Part shown: positions 46,475 through 57,869 of the stretch, piece by piece
Layout: each line of letters starts with the position of its first letter
How positions within the stretch are numbered: position 1 is the stretch's first letter
Assembly (NCBI GenBank): GCA_015680685.1
Contig: MNCI01010800.1
Span: forward strand, 46,983 to 110,982
Origin: Gnetum montanum
Taxonomy: Eukaryota; Streptophyta; Gnetopsida; Gnetales; Gnetaceae
Direction: 5' to 3'
Length of the DNA stretch: 64,000 nt
Translations under genes and position numbers: made by a program
The notes under the pieces: generated by a model
The model's input: only the letters and a program-made list of their open reading frames with translations
What the model was told of the DNA's origin: nothing
Databases searched by the model: none

Positions 46475-47400
46475 CGGATGTCCAACCTTTGAGAAGGGAG
46501 AGTGGGTCGCATTTCTTAAATTCAATCAGACATCATCATCACGATGATGTTAGTTAGCATCTAGGGAAACAACAAAGAGGAAAACGCAGAAACAAACAAA
46601 AAGCTTTACTAAGATGGGCTCTTGTGCAGCAGCAAGTCATTTGTTGTAAGATGAGATGCATGAAGCTTTACTAACTCAAGACAATAGTAATAATGCGGAA
46701 GGCAGGGCAGCAGCGAGATCATATGTGCTCAATCTTGTTGGGTGCAATCTCTGCTTCAGCATCATGCCCTTTCAAGAACCATTTGAACGCAGGTCAGTAG
46801 CAGACAGTTTCGTGCTGCATACCTTCAATTTTGATTACCGCGTACGATCCACAAATTGTCAGGCCACTCCTTGCGGAAATAACAAAGAAGAAAGAATACT
46901 GTTCAGTTTATCTTCATTCCGTGCGGAACGGCAATCCGACGATTTCTGCAGAAAAACTGGGTATCGTATCGTTGTACGAGTGGTCAAGCGCAACGCGTCA
47001 TCTTCCGAAATTTACGGGCAACATTGGAAAAAGGGGAGAAAAGTGCTTGCAAATTGAACTTTGAATATCGTACGGTCGGAACGCTGCCTTTTGGAGATCA
47101 GCAACAATACTTTCTGCAGGAAAACTTTGTGAATATCATCAATGCGGTGAGGGACGGCAATTTGACTTCTGTAGCAAAACTTTTTGAATATCGTAATGTT
47201 CTACGAGCGTTCACACCGCAACCCTGGAAAAGCGGAATACTAAACTTTGCATGTCCACGAGAACGCAAACGCGTTTTCATATGAAATCTGGGATCGCGTT
47301 GGCTCGCTTGCAACTTGCAGTCATTTAACTTTGACGTGAAGTCCGGGATCACGTTGGATCATTATTTCATCACGAATATTTTGATCACGTTTGGAAAAAA
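46475..47400 (-). pseudogene. duplicated 5' end and promoter of the LRR receptor kinase (relic)
   Basis: On the minus strand, 46475-46800 parallels 51735-52050 of the intact gene: the GACCCACTCTC block of the LRR N-terminal cap, the signal-peptide region, then the CATGATGCTGAAGCAGAG-like upstream block. The start region reads CTTCATGCATCTC where the gene has ATGGCTTGCATCTC. 46960-47060 matches the upstream region at 52125-52240 (CAACGCGT, GGCAACATTGGAAAA, GCAAATTGAA), and further diverged copies follow to about 47390. No LRR or kinase part is present. Unlike its surroundings, the segment is rich in CpG. Confidence 0.7.
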
Positions 47401-48501
47401 AAAAACTTGATTTTAAGCTTCTTCATCCAATCGTCATGCATGGATGGCGATCTTATGCGTCAGATGAAATAAACTGTTTTAATCTTCTGCAGTGTGCGCT
47501 GCATCGGAAGGAAAAAAACCCAGTTTTAGCCTTACGCTTAAGAGTTTTATTTTTTATTTTTAAAAACCCCGGTTTAAATCTTCCACGGTACAGGCAACGA
47601 CTAAGGTGGGTTTCAAGGGCAGCGACATACAATCCTTCGAAAAAAAAAGGCAAATCATGCAAAAATTAAAAGTTTGAACTTCGAACTTTAATTTTGTAAT
47701 TTTGATGTTTTACCTTAAGAAAAGTACTCAAGTTCAAATGAGATATGGAAAAATGCAAAAGACCAAATAAGACATGGAGACCAAATAAAACATGGAAAAC
47801 ACAATCAAAGATATAAAAAAAGTGTTTGTTTAAAATAAAATTTCCTGTTAAAGAGATTCAGCCCTGCGCTCCAGGTCAGGGCCCATGGATACAATTCAGG
47901 ATTTTAAAATATCTTCATAAAAAAGTTAACTTGAATACGTACATGATGGTCCAGGCCATTATAACATTTATCGTGAGTCTTCTCCGGCCAAGGTTGTACA
48001 TATACAAAGTTGAAAATATAAATGATATGTTAGAATTGTAAAGTAGTAAATTCTGTATTTGAATCATTTTATCCATTTCTTAAAAAAAATATTAAAAAGC
48101 ATGAGGTGCAGCTCATTAGGTTACTCAAAAGGTACTCGAGTATCAGTTCAAAGCCGGGTGCTAACACCCCTTTACTAGCTAGAATTGAAACTTTCTCAAA
48201 AAATCATTAAAAAATATTAAGTTAACTGAAACTGCGACTGTAAAATGTTTCTGAAAAACAGCTACTTGTACATGTAGAATATCTGTATCATGCATTCCTC
48301 CATTGCAAAATGAAGTAAATTTTTTTTCCTGTGGGTGAAGCAAATCCTGCAAGTCATCAACATGTTAGACATTTAAATATCCACGTTCTAGCAGCAACAG
48401 TTGAATTATACGTATAAGCAGGAACAGGGGAAAAAAAGTCTTTGTTACAATTAAATACTATGCTGATGCTATTTATCTCTTACCAGAACACTTACTTAGA
48501 A
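47401..48501. other. intergenic region downstream of the receptor kinase
   Basis: No gene is seen. TGTTTAAAATAAAATTT near 47826 recurs near 45058 and 54990, suggesting a dispersed repeat. A tRNA-like segment lies at about 48095-48185. The 3' UTR of the kinase gene should lie just left of 48502. Confidence 0.5.
48095..48185 (+). repeat. possible tRNA-derived SINE head
   Basis: GTGCAGCTCATTAGGTTA resembles an A box, and AGTTCAAAGCCGGG a B box, about 40 bases apart. No complete cloverleaf is apparent, so it is not called a tRNA gene. Confidence 0.3.
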
Positions 48502-51500
48502 TCACTGATTGGAAGAAAACGTTGAGATTTCAGGTTCTTCTCTTCTAAGGTTGAGAGGGGGTTGTGATCCCACAACACTAATAACTTCTTTTAAATTTGT
48601 AGATAGTCCACTTTGATCTTGCAAATTCAGAGGATGACCTAACTGCAGAAATGATTCAACTTCCTTCATGCTGGGCCTCATGGAAGCATTCTGGCAGGTG
48701 CATCTTAAACCTACCATCAAAATGGTCTCCACCACTGACATTTCTTCATCATTGTCCATCTCAATTCCTCCACCATCTTCATCTGCCACCTTTAAAATAT
48801 CTTTCAACATCTGTCTTCTTTCTTCATTGGCTTTCCCTTTTAAAGCCATGGAGATCCACGAGGACAATGTAAGATCCCCTGAAAACATTTCATGGGTTGG
48901 CTTCAATCTTGTAATGATTTCCAAAGTAACCACTCCAAAGCTGTATACATCACCTTTAACAGACATTCTTTCCCCAAATCCATACTCTGAAATAATTTTT
49001 TTGAAATTTAGCATGTGCAATTCATAATTATAGCGAAAAAGTTGAAAGAAAAGTGAATAAAAAAAGAAATACCTGGTGCAATATAACCAATAGAGCCTTT
49101 AAGAGCAGGAGAAGAAGATGTTGCTGAGCCATCAAAATCTTCAATAAGGCAAGATATGCCAAAATCAGAGAGCTTAACGTTCATATCATCATCCAATAAT
49201 ACATTCTTTGGTTTGATGTCCCCATGGATGACCTGAAAATCGCAGTCATAATGCAAATAGGCAAGTCCCTTGGCTAACTCTTTCAATATTTTTAATCTGG
49301 TAGGCAGATGTAATGGACTCAACTGATCATCTTCTCTGCTGTGAAGAAGAGAATGAAGACTACCATTACTCATTAAAGGCATTACCAGGGCTTTTAATTC
49401 ATCAGACCAGACCACACTAATAATCTTCAAAATGTTGGGATGTGTTGCTTTCTCTAAAGCCCCACATTCCTTTAAGAAGCTTTTCTCAGTTCCACTCTGG
49501 TTTGCAGAAAGGAAATATTTTACAGCAACAACCATGCCAGACTTTAAGACACCCCTGTAGACCTTTCCATGGCTGCCTTCACCTATTATGTTTGAAGCGC
49601 TGAAATTGTTTGTAGCACTTTGAAGTTCTTCCACAGATATCTTGAAAAATTTCTCACTTATTCCTGGATTTTCCCCTTTCAATGTTTTGATTTGTCTAAG
49701 ACTGCATAAAATCACTGTAACAACAACCAGCAGCAAAAGGCCACCTAGAATGCCAAGAACAATTTTCAGAATACTGCTTCTCTTAAAATTAGACTTGTGT
49801 TTTTGTGGAGATAAACAAGCTTTCAGGCCAAAGCATCTTCCGCATAAATTTGGATTGTCAAGAAACGACCATCTTGTCAATGTTAGCGTCTTGGGGTAGG
49901 AGGAACTGTGCAGGCAGGGGACTTCTCCATCAAAGTTATTGTAGGAAAAGTTCAAAAAATGGAGAGTCGAAAGACTGAACAGAGATGCAGGCACAGATCC
50001 GGTAAAGCTGTTATTAGACAGATATATGCTCTCAAGTTGGGTGAGCTCATTCCCGATTGATTTGGAAAGACTGCCATGGAAATTATTAAAAGTAAGATTG
50101 ATTTCCCGAGCATCCAACCATCCATTCATGTAAGAAGCAATGTTTCCAGAAAGTTGATTGCTGGAAATATTTATAAACTGTGCCATTTGCAGTCCTGTTA
50201 TTTCTGAAGGCACATCTCCTGTCAAAGCATTTGCTGACAAATCAAAATGAAATATAATGCTTTTGAGACCGGCAACCTCTGGTGGTATTGGGCCAGATAG
50301 ACTGTTTGTTGATAGTACAAGGTCTTCCAGAACAGGGCAGTTCCCTATCTCTGACGGAATTTTACCTGATAGACGGTTTCTATCAAGATGCAGCTGCCGC
50401 AGATTAAGCAGGTTTCCAATATTGGCAGGGATGGAACCTGACAACATATTTTCAGACAGATATAGATAGCCAAGTGAGTTGTTTAAGAGGGATATCTCAC
50501 TTGGAATATTGCCCTGTAGTTTGTTTCTTTGAAGGTTGATGGCTTGCACTGACCTCAGATTTGCAATTTGTGGAGGAATGGTGCCGCTGATTGCATTATC
50601 ATGAAAAAGCACCTCTACAAGAGACGATAAATTTCCTAAGAATGGAGGGATGTTGCCGGTGATGAAGTTTTGTGAGAGGCGCAAATACTGAAGATTTGGC
50701 AAGGACCCTCCAAACTTGGGTGGTAGCGTTCCCCTTAAAAGGTTGTGACGTATATTCAGATGAGTTAAACCAGAACAATTGGAGAGAGCAACCAGGATGG
50801 GAATAGGTTGCCTAGGCATGCTCACTCCGCTAGTGAAGTAATTAAAAGGGATATTGAAAATCTTTAGTTGAGTGCAGAGTGTCTCCAACCAGGATGGTGG
50901 CATTCCAGACAATCTATTACGGGACAAGTCGAGGACTTCCAGTTGGGTGAGATTCCGCCATGACTCTGGGATATTACCACTGAATCCATTGACAAATAAA
51001 CTCAACCATTGCAAATTGTTAAAGCTGCTGCCAATCCAGGAAGGAAGATGACCTTCCAAACTGTTAGAATTTAAATCCAGTTGTTCAAGAGCCGTGAGGT
51101 TGCGTAAGCAGGGGGAAATGGTTCCAATGAAATTGTTATGGCTAAGGTACAAGTCAGTGAGACGGTAAAGACTGCCGATTGAGCAAGGAATGTAACCGTT
51201 CAAATGATTGTACGAAACAGCAAACCTATGCAACAAAGAAAGGTTGCCGAGTTGAGCAGGAATGACACCGTGAAAGTTGTTCTTGCCGAGATCAAGGATC
51301 TCAAGTTTTTGGAGTGCTCCCAGCCATGCAGGGGCTTGTCCACCCAACTGATTTTCGAAAACAATGAAGCGTTCAACATCTTGGAGTCTTGCAAAAGACC
51401 GAGGAATCTCACCGCTCAAGGAATTTTTATAGAGATACAGGAATTGTAGTTTTGAAAGGTTTCCTAACTGATGGGGAATGACACCTTCAAATTCATTGAT

Positions 51501-51926
51501 ACCGAGATCCAACAATTTAAGCCTATGCAATGTTCCCAGGGACGATGGGATTGTGCCAGAGAAAGAGTTATTAGCAATGTCAAGTACCTGCAAGAACGAT
51601 AAGTTGGAGACGTGGGAAGACAGGCATCCACGCAATGTGGCATTTTCCAGAAATATCTCCACAACTCTGCCTGGATGTTTGGTGGAGCAGCTGATTCCAG
51701 TCCAATTGCATGCATTGGGAGCCGCAGCATTCCAATCTTGGAGAAGAGAGAGTGGGTCGCTGGTGATGCAATTCTTGAATTGAATCAAAGCTCTCACATC
51801 TTTCAGAGCTCCTTCTGCATCATCATGTGTGCGAGCTTCAACGGCAACAAAAAAGAGGAAAAAGGACAGACAAAGAAAAGGCGATGAAAAGCAAATAACA
51901 GAGAGAGCTCTTGAGATGCAAGCCAT
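48502..51926 (-). CDS. LRR receptor-like kinase, subfamily XII type, non-RD (join 51926-49073, 48986-48502)
   Basis: A two-exon gene encoding 1112 residues with no internal stops. Residues 1-31 form a signal peptide (hydrophobic ICFSSPFLCLSFFLFFVAV). The LRR N-terminal cap has CNWTGISC at 73-80. About 24 plant-type LRRs (LxxLxLxxNxLxGxIP) span 86-670. A transmembrane helix lies at about 719-742. The kinase spans about 778-1075: glycine loop GEGSHGKV (782-789), Lys803, HGD at 901-903, DFG at 921-923, then APE across the intron. HGD replaces HRD, the non-RD hallmark of pattern receptors such as FLS2, EFR and Xa21, whose intron also interrupts the kinase region. ATG at 51926 is chosen over the in-frame upstream ATG at 52088 because it begins the signal peptide. 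It probably perceives an extracellular ligand at the plasma membrane; the ligand is unknown. Confidence 0.93.
48987..49072 (-). other. intron of the LRR receptor kinase (86 bp)
   Basis: On the minus strand, CCAG|GTATTT begins it and TTATTTCAG|AGTATGG ends it. Splicing makes a GAG codon, completing IAPEYGFGERMS. It is AT-rich with a pyrimidine-rich end. A single intron in the kinase region is typical of LRR-XII receptors. Confidence 0.92.
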
Positions 51927-53160
51927 TATTGCAATCTCTAGTAACTCATAATAATGGGGAACGCAGCAGCAGGAATGTGTCGAGTCTTGTTGGGTACAAT
52001 CTGTTTCAGTATCATGCCCTTTAAGAACTACTCCAACGCAATCAAAGGAAGTTCCAGAAATTCTTAGCGAGTTTCCTTTTGAAAACAACGAGTAAAAATA
52101 CCGTAAAGCGTTAGCTGCTTTAGAAAATCTTTGAATATTGTAACTTTTTACGCGTGATCAACGCAACGCGTTTTCATGTAATTTGCGAACAACATTGGAA
52201 AAGAAGAAGAAACTTCTGCACGCAAATTAAATTATGAATTTGTACAATGACCATGGCTGCAAAAGTGGTCTCTGAGTCTCTGCAATCCAAATCGTCCTCC
52301 AATTCCGTTCCAATGCCAACGAATTATTTACGCGTTGGATTCCATTGGTTTTGCAGATAACATTGTTCTACCAGACTTTGAACGATCCCAGAAATATTCA
52401 GGATCTAACAGGCCATTCAAAGCATCTTCCACATCAAAGATGTAGAAATTGACAAGGATCTCGCAAATAGGATTAAAGTTTCGAGGCAAAACTGATCTTA
52501 ACAAAATTAAATGAAAACTTTTATAATATAGAAGATTTACAAGATATTGATCGGACTTGCTATTAGAAAAGAGCGATAAAAAACAAATCAATGTATTAAA
52601 AATATTAAATATTATTAAAAAAATAAACTGCACAATACAAACATTTAAAAAAACTTGAAGCATTTGCTATTATATATAAATTACAATTTGCATAAAATTT
52701 CAAAAATAACCAAGGACATGTTCTTGCATAAAATATAATATACAGACACATTTTATTGGAAAAACAATCCTTATAATATGGTTTCAAAAACAAGAAACAG
52801 AAATATCTTCAGATGTTTGCTGGTATTCAAAATAATAATAAACATAAGCTTATCAAAGAAAAAGGTTATCAAATCGCAATTACAAATAAAGATGATATTA
52901 AAACCGGTAAAGTACAAGACAAGGATGACTATCGGTACGATAAAAATGTTAAATTTTACAGAGCATTTTAATTTTAATATATTTATGTTTTAGGGTCATA
53001 CACCAAATTTTATAAAGGACCATCATTTGGAAAGATGACATGAGCTTGTTTCTTGAAATTTACCCAAGAAGTGCGGAACATCCTTCCCTCATAAAGGCAT
53101 CACCATGTGATCCAATTCATGTGTATAGCCAGCTGAATTTTGGAATTTTAAACATCTGCA
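51927..53160 (-). promoter_or_regulatory. upstream region of the LRR receptor kinase
   Basis: The leader and promoter should lie here, reading right to left. 52040-52240 is shared with the duplicated fragment at 46780-47400 and contains CpG-rich ACGCGT and CAACGCGTTTTC motifs. I could not choose a TATA box with confidence. No other gene is seen. Confidence 0.45.
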
Positions 53161-53164
53161 CAAT

Positions 53165-53510
53165 ATGTACTCTGCAACGGCACTCGAATGGAAACCCTTC
53201 AACCATGACTACACTCAATCAAGCATGACATTGAATTTTCATCGCCGCCCACGGAGGCAAATTAATCAAGAGCTGCAAAGACAAGATGAAATACCTTCAT
53301 TGTGTGATCAAATGGAAAGATTCAGAGCAGCTTAAACCAGAAAGATTCATGGCGGATGAAAACGTTGACAGAAGTGGGTTGTGGGATATGGAGATGATTC
53401 CGTTCACCGCAGAGAGAATAGTGTACCCTGGCATTGCCATGGCTTCACTGCTGCTTTTCCTTTTACTTTTAATAGTTCTCTTCAAAATGCAAATCCCCGG
53501 GAACTGGACA
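53165..53510 (+). pseudogene. cytochrome P450 relic (CYP89/CYP77-like C-terminus)
   Basis: One frame near 53165-53190 reads SATALEW, matching the I-helix T-T-A-x-ALEW motif. A second frame from 53286 reads LKPERFMADENVDRSG, then MEMIPFTAERIVYPGIAMA. This is the PERF motif and the heme-binding loop of plant A-type P450s, whose usual form is F-G-x-G-R-R-x-C-P-G. The heme-ligand Cys is Tyr and most glycines are lost. The intervening region and the first 300 or so residues are missing. It cannot bind heme as a P450. Confidence 0.65.
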
Positions 53511-54363
53511 TTACAGAGTGCCTTGGCATTTCTCAGACCCACAAAGATCATCCAGTGCTGCTTCCATGCCTGAAAAACCCAATCCTGTAACACTCTGCAA
53601 CAGTTTGAATTATTAAAAAAAAACATAAGGGGAAAAAACAAGATAACTAATATGGAGAGAACAATGTTTAGCGCTGAAGCCTGTGAAATTAGGGAGGGCC
53701 ATTTCTGTCCACTCGGAGAGCTCGCTCCATAACCACGAAATAGTTAACGTACCATGTAGAGCAATGTCTCGTTCAGAATTTGCCCGGTAATTGAAAAGGC
53801 TAATTAGCCAAGTGCTGCATAAGTGAAAAGATTAACCTAAGGTGCCTCCGGTATTTAAATTGTTGGGATAGCACATCACAGTCCTATACAAGTGACTAGC
53901 CTTAGCACCAAGGGACCACCACTAAGAGACACAAACCTCTAACAATTTCCTACTTGAAGACAAATCATACAATGGAAAATTCAAAAACAACATCATCAAT
54001 CAAAATGTCTTCAAGAGTAAATAGGCATAAAAATTACAGGGGTAAGCACACAACTATTTGAGGAGCATCTCTACATAGAACGTGACTAAGTGTCCTCAAG
54101 CAACACATTTTAGTCTCTTTTCTTTCATCTTTTTCATTCATTAGTGTGAACAAAAACAAAACAGTGTCTCCATCTTGCATACATAACTCCCATTGAAAGA
54201 GAAATCAATCTATAAAGAAATAAAAAAACTATTTGCAAGTCCAAACTGCTTTGTAACAAACTCAATGTTCTTAGCCAATATACTAAAATCACAATACAAC
54301 TCTAATACTAATTGTTACAAATATTACAAATGCAAGGAGAAAATACAAAATATCAACAATACA

Positions 54364-54457
54364 ATGATTAAAGTTGCCAGAGGAGAAAAACACTTGCAAA
54401 ATAAAGTGANGATGATTAAAGTTGCCAGAGGAGAAAAACACTTGCAAAATAAAGTGA
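54364..54457 (+). repeat. 46-bp perfect duplication flanking a single N
   Basis: 54364-54409 and 54412-54457 are identical, separated by N and one G. An overlapping contig end joined with a placeholder N is the simplest explanation. Confidence 0.85.
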
Positions 54458-55569
54458 GAGAGAGATGAGAAAAATAAATCTAGATCACAACACAACTCCA
54501 ATACTAATTGTTGCAAATATCATAGGTGCAAGGAAAAATTACAAAATGTTGTTAAAGAGAGGGGGAAAAAAACCATAGATATGTATTTTTACAGGGATTA
54601 TAAGTTGTTGCTTCCACATGGCAGCTTTAACACAAAGACCTCACACTCTCAACTCATCGTCACCACAAACCCCAACATAGGATTAAATATGTAGATCCAA
54701 AGTTACAATTATGCATCAACTATAAAAAATTCATAGCATAAAATTAGAGAAGCATTGCAAAGAGGAAAAGTAATAAAATAATGAAAGGAAAGGCCCAATG
54801 GTTTTGGGGATGTCTTTTCATGTTTTCATCTTTACAACCAATCTTGAAAAAATTCCTCTTCAGGGTAGGAAAAGGATGAGACCTTTTCAAATGGGTTTTC
54901 ACTTTTTACTAAAAACTTCTTGTTAATAACAAAGAAAAAATTTTAAAAAATTAAGATTTCAAGTAAAGTTTTAACCATTAAATGATGTTTCTTTAAAATA
55001 AAATTTTAGGACTCATCCAACAAGATAAAAGAGCTTCACCCTTGCACTATAGGGCAAAGCCAATGAATACTTTCATGATTGATTTTAGATTGTCCAAGAC
55101 ATATACAATATTTGAGACATTTGATATGCATATTCAAGCCGCTTTTCTTTATTTAAAATCTATTTTTTTTTCAAAATAAAATTTCAAAATTGATATTGCC
55201 ATGCAAAAAGAACTTTCACCCGCAGGTTAAAGTGCATTAATATAATTAAAGAACAATTAAAAATCTTCATTTAAAGAGCTAGCTGGCACCGTAGGCTTTG
55301 TGATAACAACCAACTAGTAGGGCATTATCATGATGATACTGTCTCTTGTATTTTAAGTTTGATTAGGAGTATTCTTGAGTCATCATTGTGCATTTATACC
55401 TTCAAATATAAATAGTATATGAATCTAGCTATGCACATAAAAATAATATTAAAGAATGTTACCTAGGTTAGTTGAAACTATGATGAGTGACTATATATCG
55501 TAGGATCAAATTTTAAACAATATAAATATAAAAAGTTGCTAAACAATTAAATGGAGAAATAAAAGCAAG

Positions 55570-56850
55570 TTTTATTATAGAATTGAAATTTTACCATGTT
55601 CTTATATTGTTTGGATTTATTGGATAATAGAAATATATAAGATACAACTTTTGAAAACATCATTAAGGTAGGTTTGATCAGATGACTTTTTGGATGTTGC
55701 CTATGTGGATTCTACTTTTTTGGTTAGAATTGTTGTCTCCCTTTGTGTGGCACTATGAGGATCTAGTGTGTTGTTCTTCATCAACCCACCCAAAAACCTC
55801 CATTTTCATTGATTTCACTTGTAGAGGTTTAACCTAAAGCAATTCATATATCCTTGGATTTTGTATATATCATAACTCAACACCTACAAGTTTAATAAAC
55901 CAAAAATGCCCTTAAGAAAATTACCAAGTTTTCTTGGTAATATTTGGAATAAATCAACTAAATTTGCAATTATGATATCTCATTTATGTCTATGTGTGCC
56001 AATGCAAGACATTGTAGGAAAATCTATCATTCATCCTCAATGCTATTTGTATTGCATGGTAGGCATATTCGTTCTTCATAAGAAAATTTAAGCCATCTAC
56101 ATGTTTCAACTCTCATGATGAGATCCCATTCATGCAATACTAATTGTGCAGTGTAAATGATGAGGCATAGTAGTGGATAAATATTTGGCCTTTAAATTAA
56201 GGTCTCCCTTGATACTATTCAAATAGAAATGTCTTTTTTCTTTTACAAATTCCCAATTTCTTTGAAATATACCAATTTGCAAACTTGAGTAGGATGAGAA
56301 TGAAGAATTAACTCTTGAATATTCAATTTATAAAACTAAAATTTTATTACATCCATAAACCCTATGGATCTATTAGACAGTAGAAATATACATTCTATGA
56401 ATTTTGAAAATATCATTAAAAAATTAGCAAATGTTATCAATAACATTTAATACAAATCAACCAAATTTACAACTATAATATACCATCTATGTCTAATGTG
56501 CTTCAATGCAAGACATGGTAGAAAAATGTGGTACTCATCTTTAATGCTATTTGAATTGAATAGTCTACATATTCATTCTTTACAAGGAATTTTCAACCAT
56601 CTATCTATTTTATTTATTCTTCATAAAGAATTTTCAACCATGTACCTAGTTCAACTCTTAGATAATGAAATTCCATTTGTGCTCTTGCTCATTGTGCATC
56701 ACACCTAATGAGGAATAGCAACGGTAAACAATATACCTTTGGATTTAAGGCTTCCTCTACTCCTAATCAAATAGAAATATTGTTTTTTTTTCTTCTACAT
56801 TTTCCCAAAGCTTTTGAAATACTACTTATTTTACCAAATTGCAAACTTTG
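55570..56850 (+). repeat. diverged direct repeat interrupted by element G
   Basis: Blocks in order recur: GGATTTATTGGATAATAGAA against GGATCTATTAGACAGTAGAA, then AAATCAACTAAATTTGCAA against AAATCAACCAAATTTACAA, then CAATGCAAGACAT in both. The first copy spans about 55570-56290, with an extra insert at 55680-55900, and the second about 56325-56850. Element G begins at 56855 inside the right end of the second copy. Confidence 0.7.
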
Positions 56851-56854
56851 CTAG

Positions 56855-57701
56855 TGATGAGTCGCATTTCTTGGCTGTGTCGATGAGGCCCTGTCGATGC
56901 AGTGTTCGCTTTTTGACTATAAATACATGCCTAATAGCTACATTTATGGCAATGAGATTTTAGTAGTAATGAAGCTCTTGCAATTTGTTCATTTGAGTGT
57001 TAGATTATTTCTCTTGAGTGCCCATAACAAGAGTCATTGAGTGTATGGTTCTTTATTTGAGCATTGTTGTACCTAAGCACAACAATGTGTTTGACAATAA
57101 AGACAAACTTCTTGAAAAACCTTGCAGCATTCTAGATAGCTTAAATGTTTTATTTATGCATTTAATGTTTTCAATTATTTATTCAATGTTTTCTCATAAT
57201 TAAGCTAATGAAGTAATTAAGCAAAATAAGCTAGATAGATTAAGCACATAAGTACAATTGCTTTGAGTGTAGCACATATTCACTTGGTAATCCCAATAGC
57301 TTTATTGCTTGGTACACCTAGTAGCATAGCACTTGGTAACCTAGCAGTGGATACATGGGTTCAAGATGTGTGCGGAGAGTGGGACTAGATGCTTATGTTA
57401 GGATTGCTTAGATACTAGTTAATTAGTTAAATTAAATTAGTTAATCCAATTACTTTTATCTCCCTTTAATGCCAAAATCATAAAATATAAAATGATAACA
57501 ATTGGATGCCTCAATTACACTTAACCATACTAGTGTACGTCACAAGTGTAATTGGGAAGAGAACGAATGACCTTAAGGCAAGGTTCACTACCTAGAAGAC
57601 TAGTGCACTAGAAACTATAAAGTCCATAGAATTCGATCGAATCATGCATGAATGGTATGTGATTCATATGGTTGGGTGTAGGAATACCTCACCACTCATC
57701 A
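56855..57701 (+). repeat. 5' LTR of element G
   Basis: 847 bp, from TGATGAGTCGC to CACTCATCA. TATA box TATAAATA at 56918-56925. It is clearly related to the inverted solo LTR at 8253-9088 along its length. Confidence 0.87.
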
Positions 57702-57702
57702 T

Positions 57703-57720
57703 TGGCATTGTTTCCTAGGA
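57703..57720 (+). other. decayed primer-binding site of element G
   Basis: TGGCATTGTTTCCTAGGA occupies the place of the tRNA-Asp site seen in B and D but differs at about six of 18 positions. Confidence 0.6.
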
Positions 57721-57869
57721 CTTTGTTTATTGAAACATGTGCTTTTTAAGATTAGTGAATATTATTTATATCATTGGATGAACTCAAGGTCAACATCGCT
57801 CTCAATGACATATAAACTACCTAGCACATTGATAATTTTATTTGTTTTGCAAAATGTTTTTTTCTTTCA

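Larger units (their letters stand above)
53574..56854. other. intergenic, no gene seen
   Basis: AT-rich. It contains a 46-base duplication across a single N (54364-54457) and an old direct duplication (about 55570-56850). No frame shows a recognisable domain on either strand. Confidence 0.6.

Noticed and set aside
49642-51887. Several plus-strand frames of 60-120 codons opposite the receptor kinase
   Set aside because: They are antisense shadows of a conserved LRR/kinase exon and show no domain of their own.
52088-52088. Upstream in-frame ATG as start of the receptor kinase
   Set aside because: It adds 54 residues with no signal-peptide character before the clear signal peptide starting at 51926.
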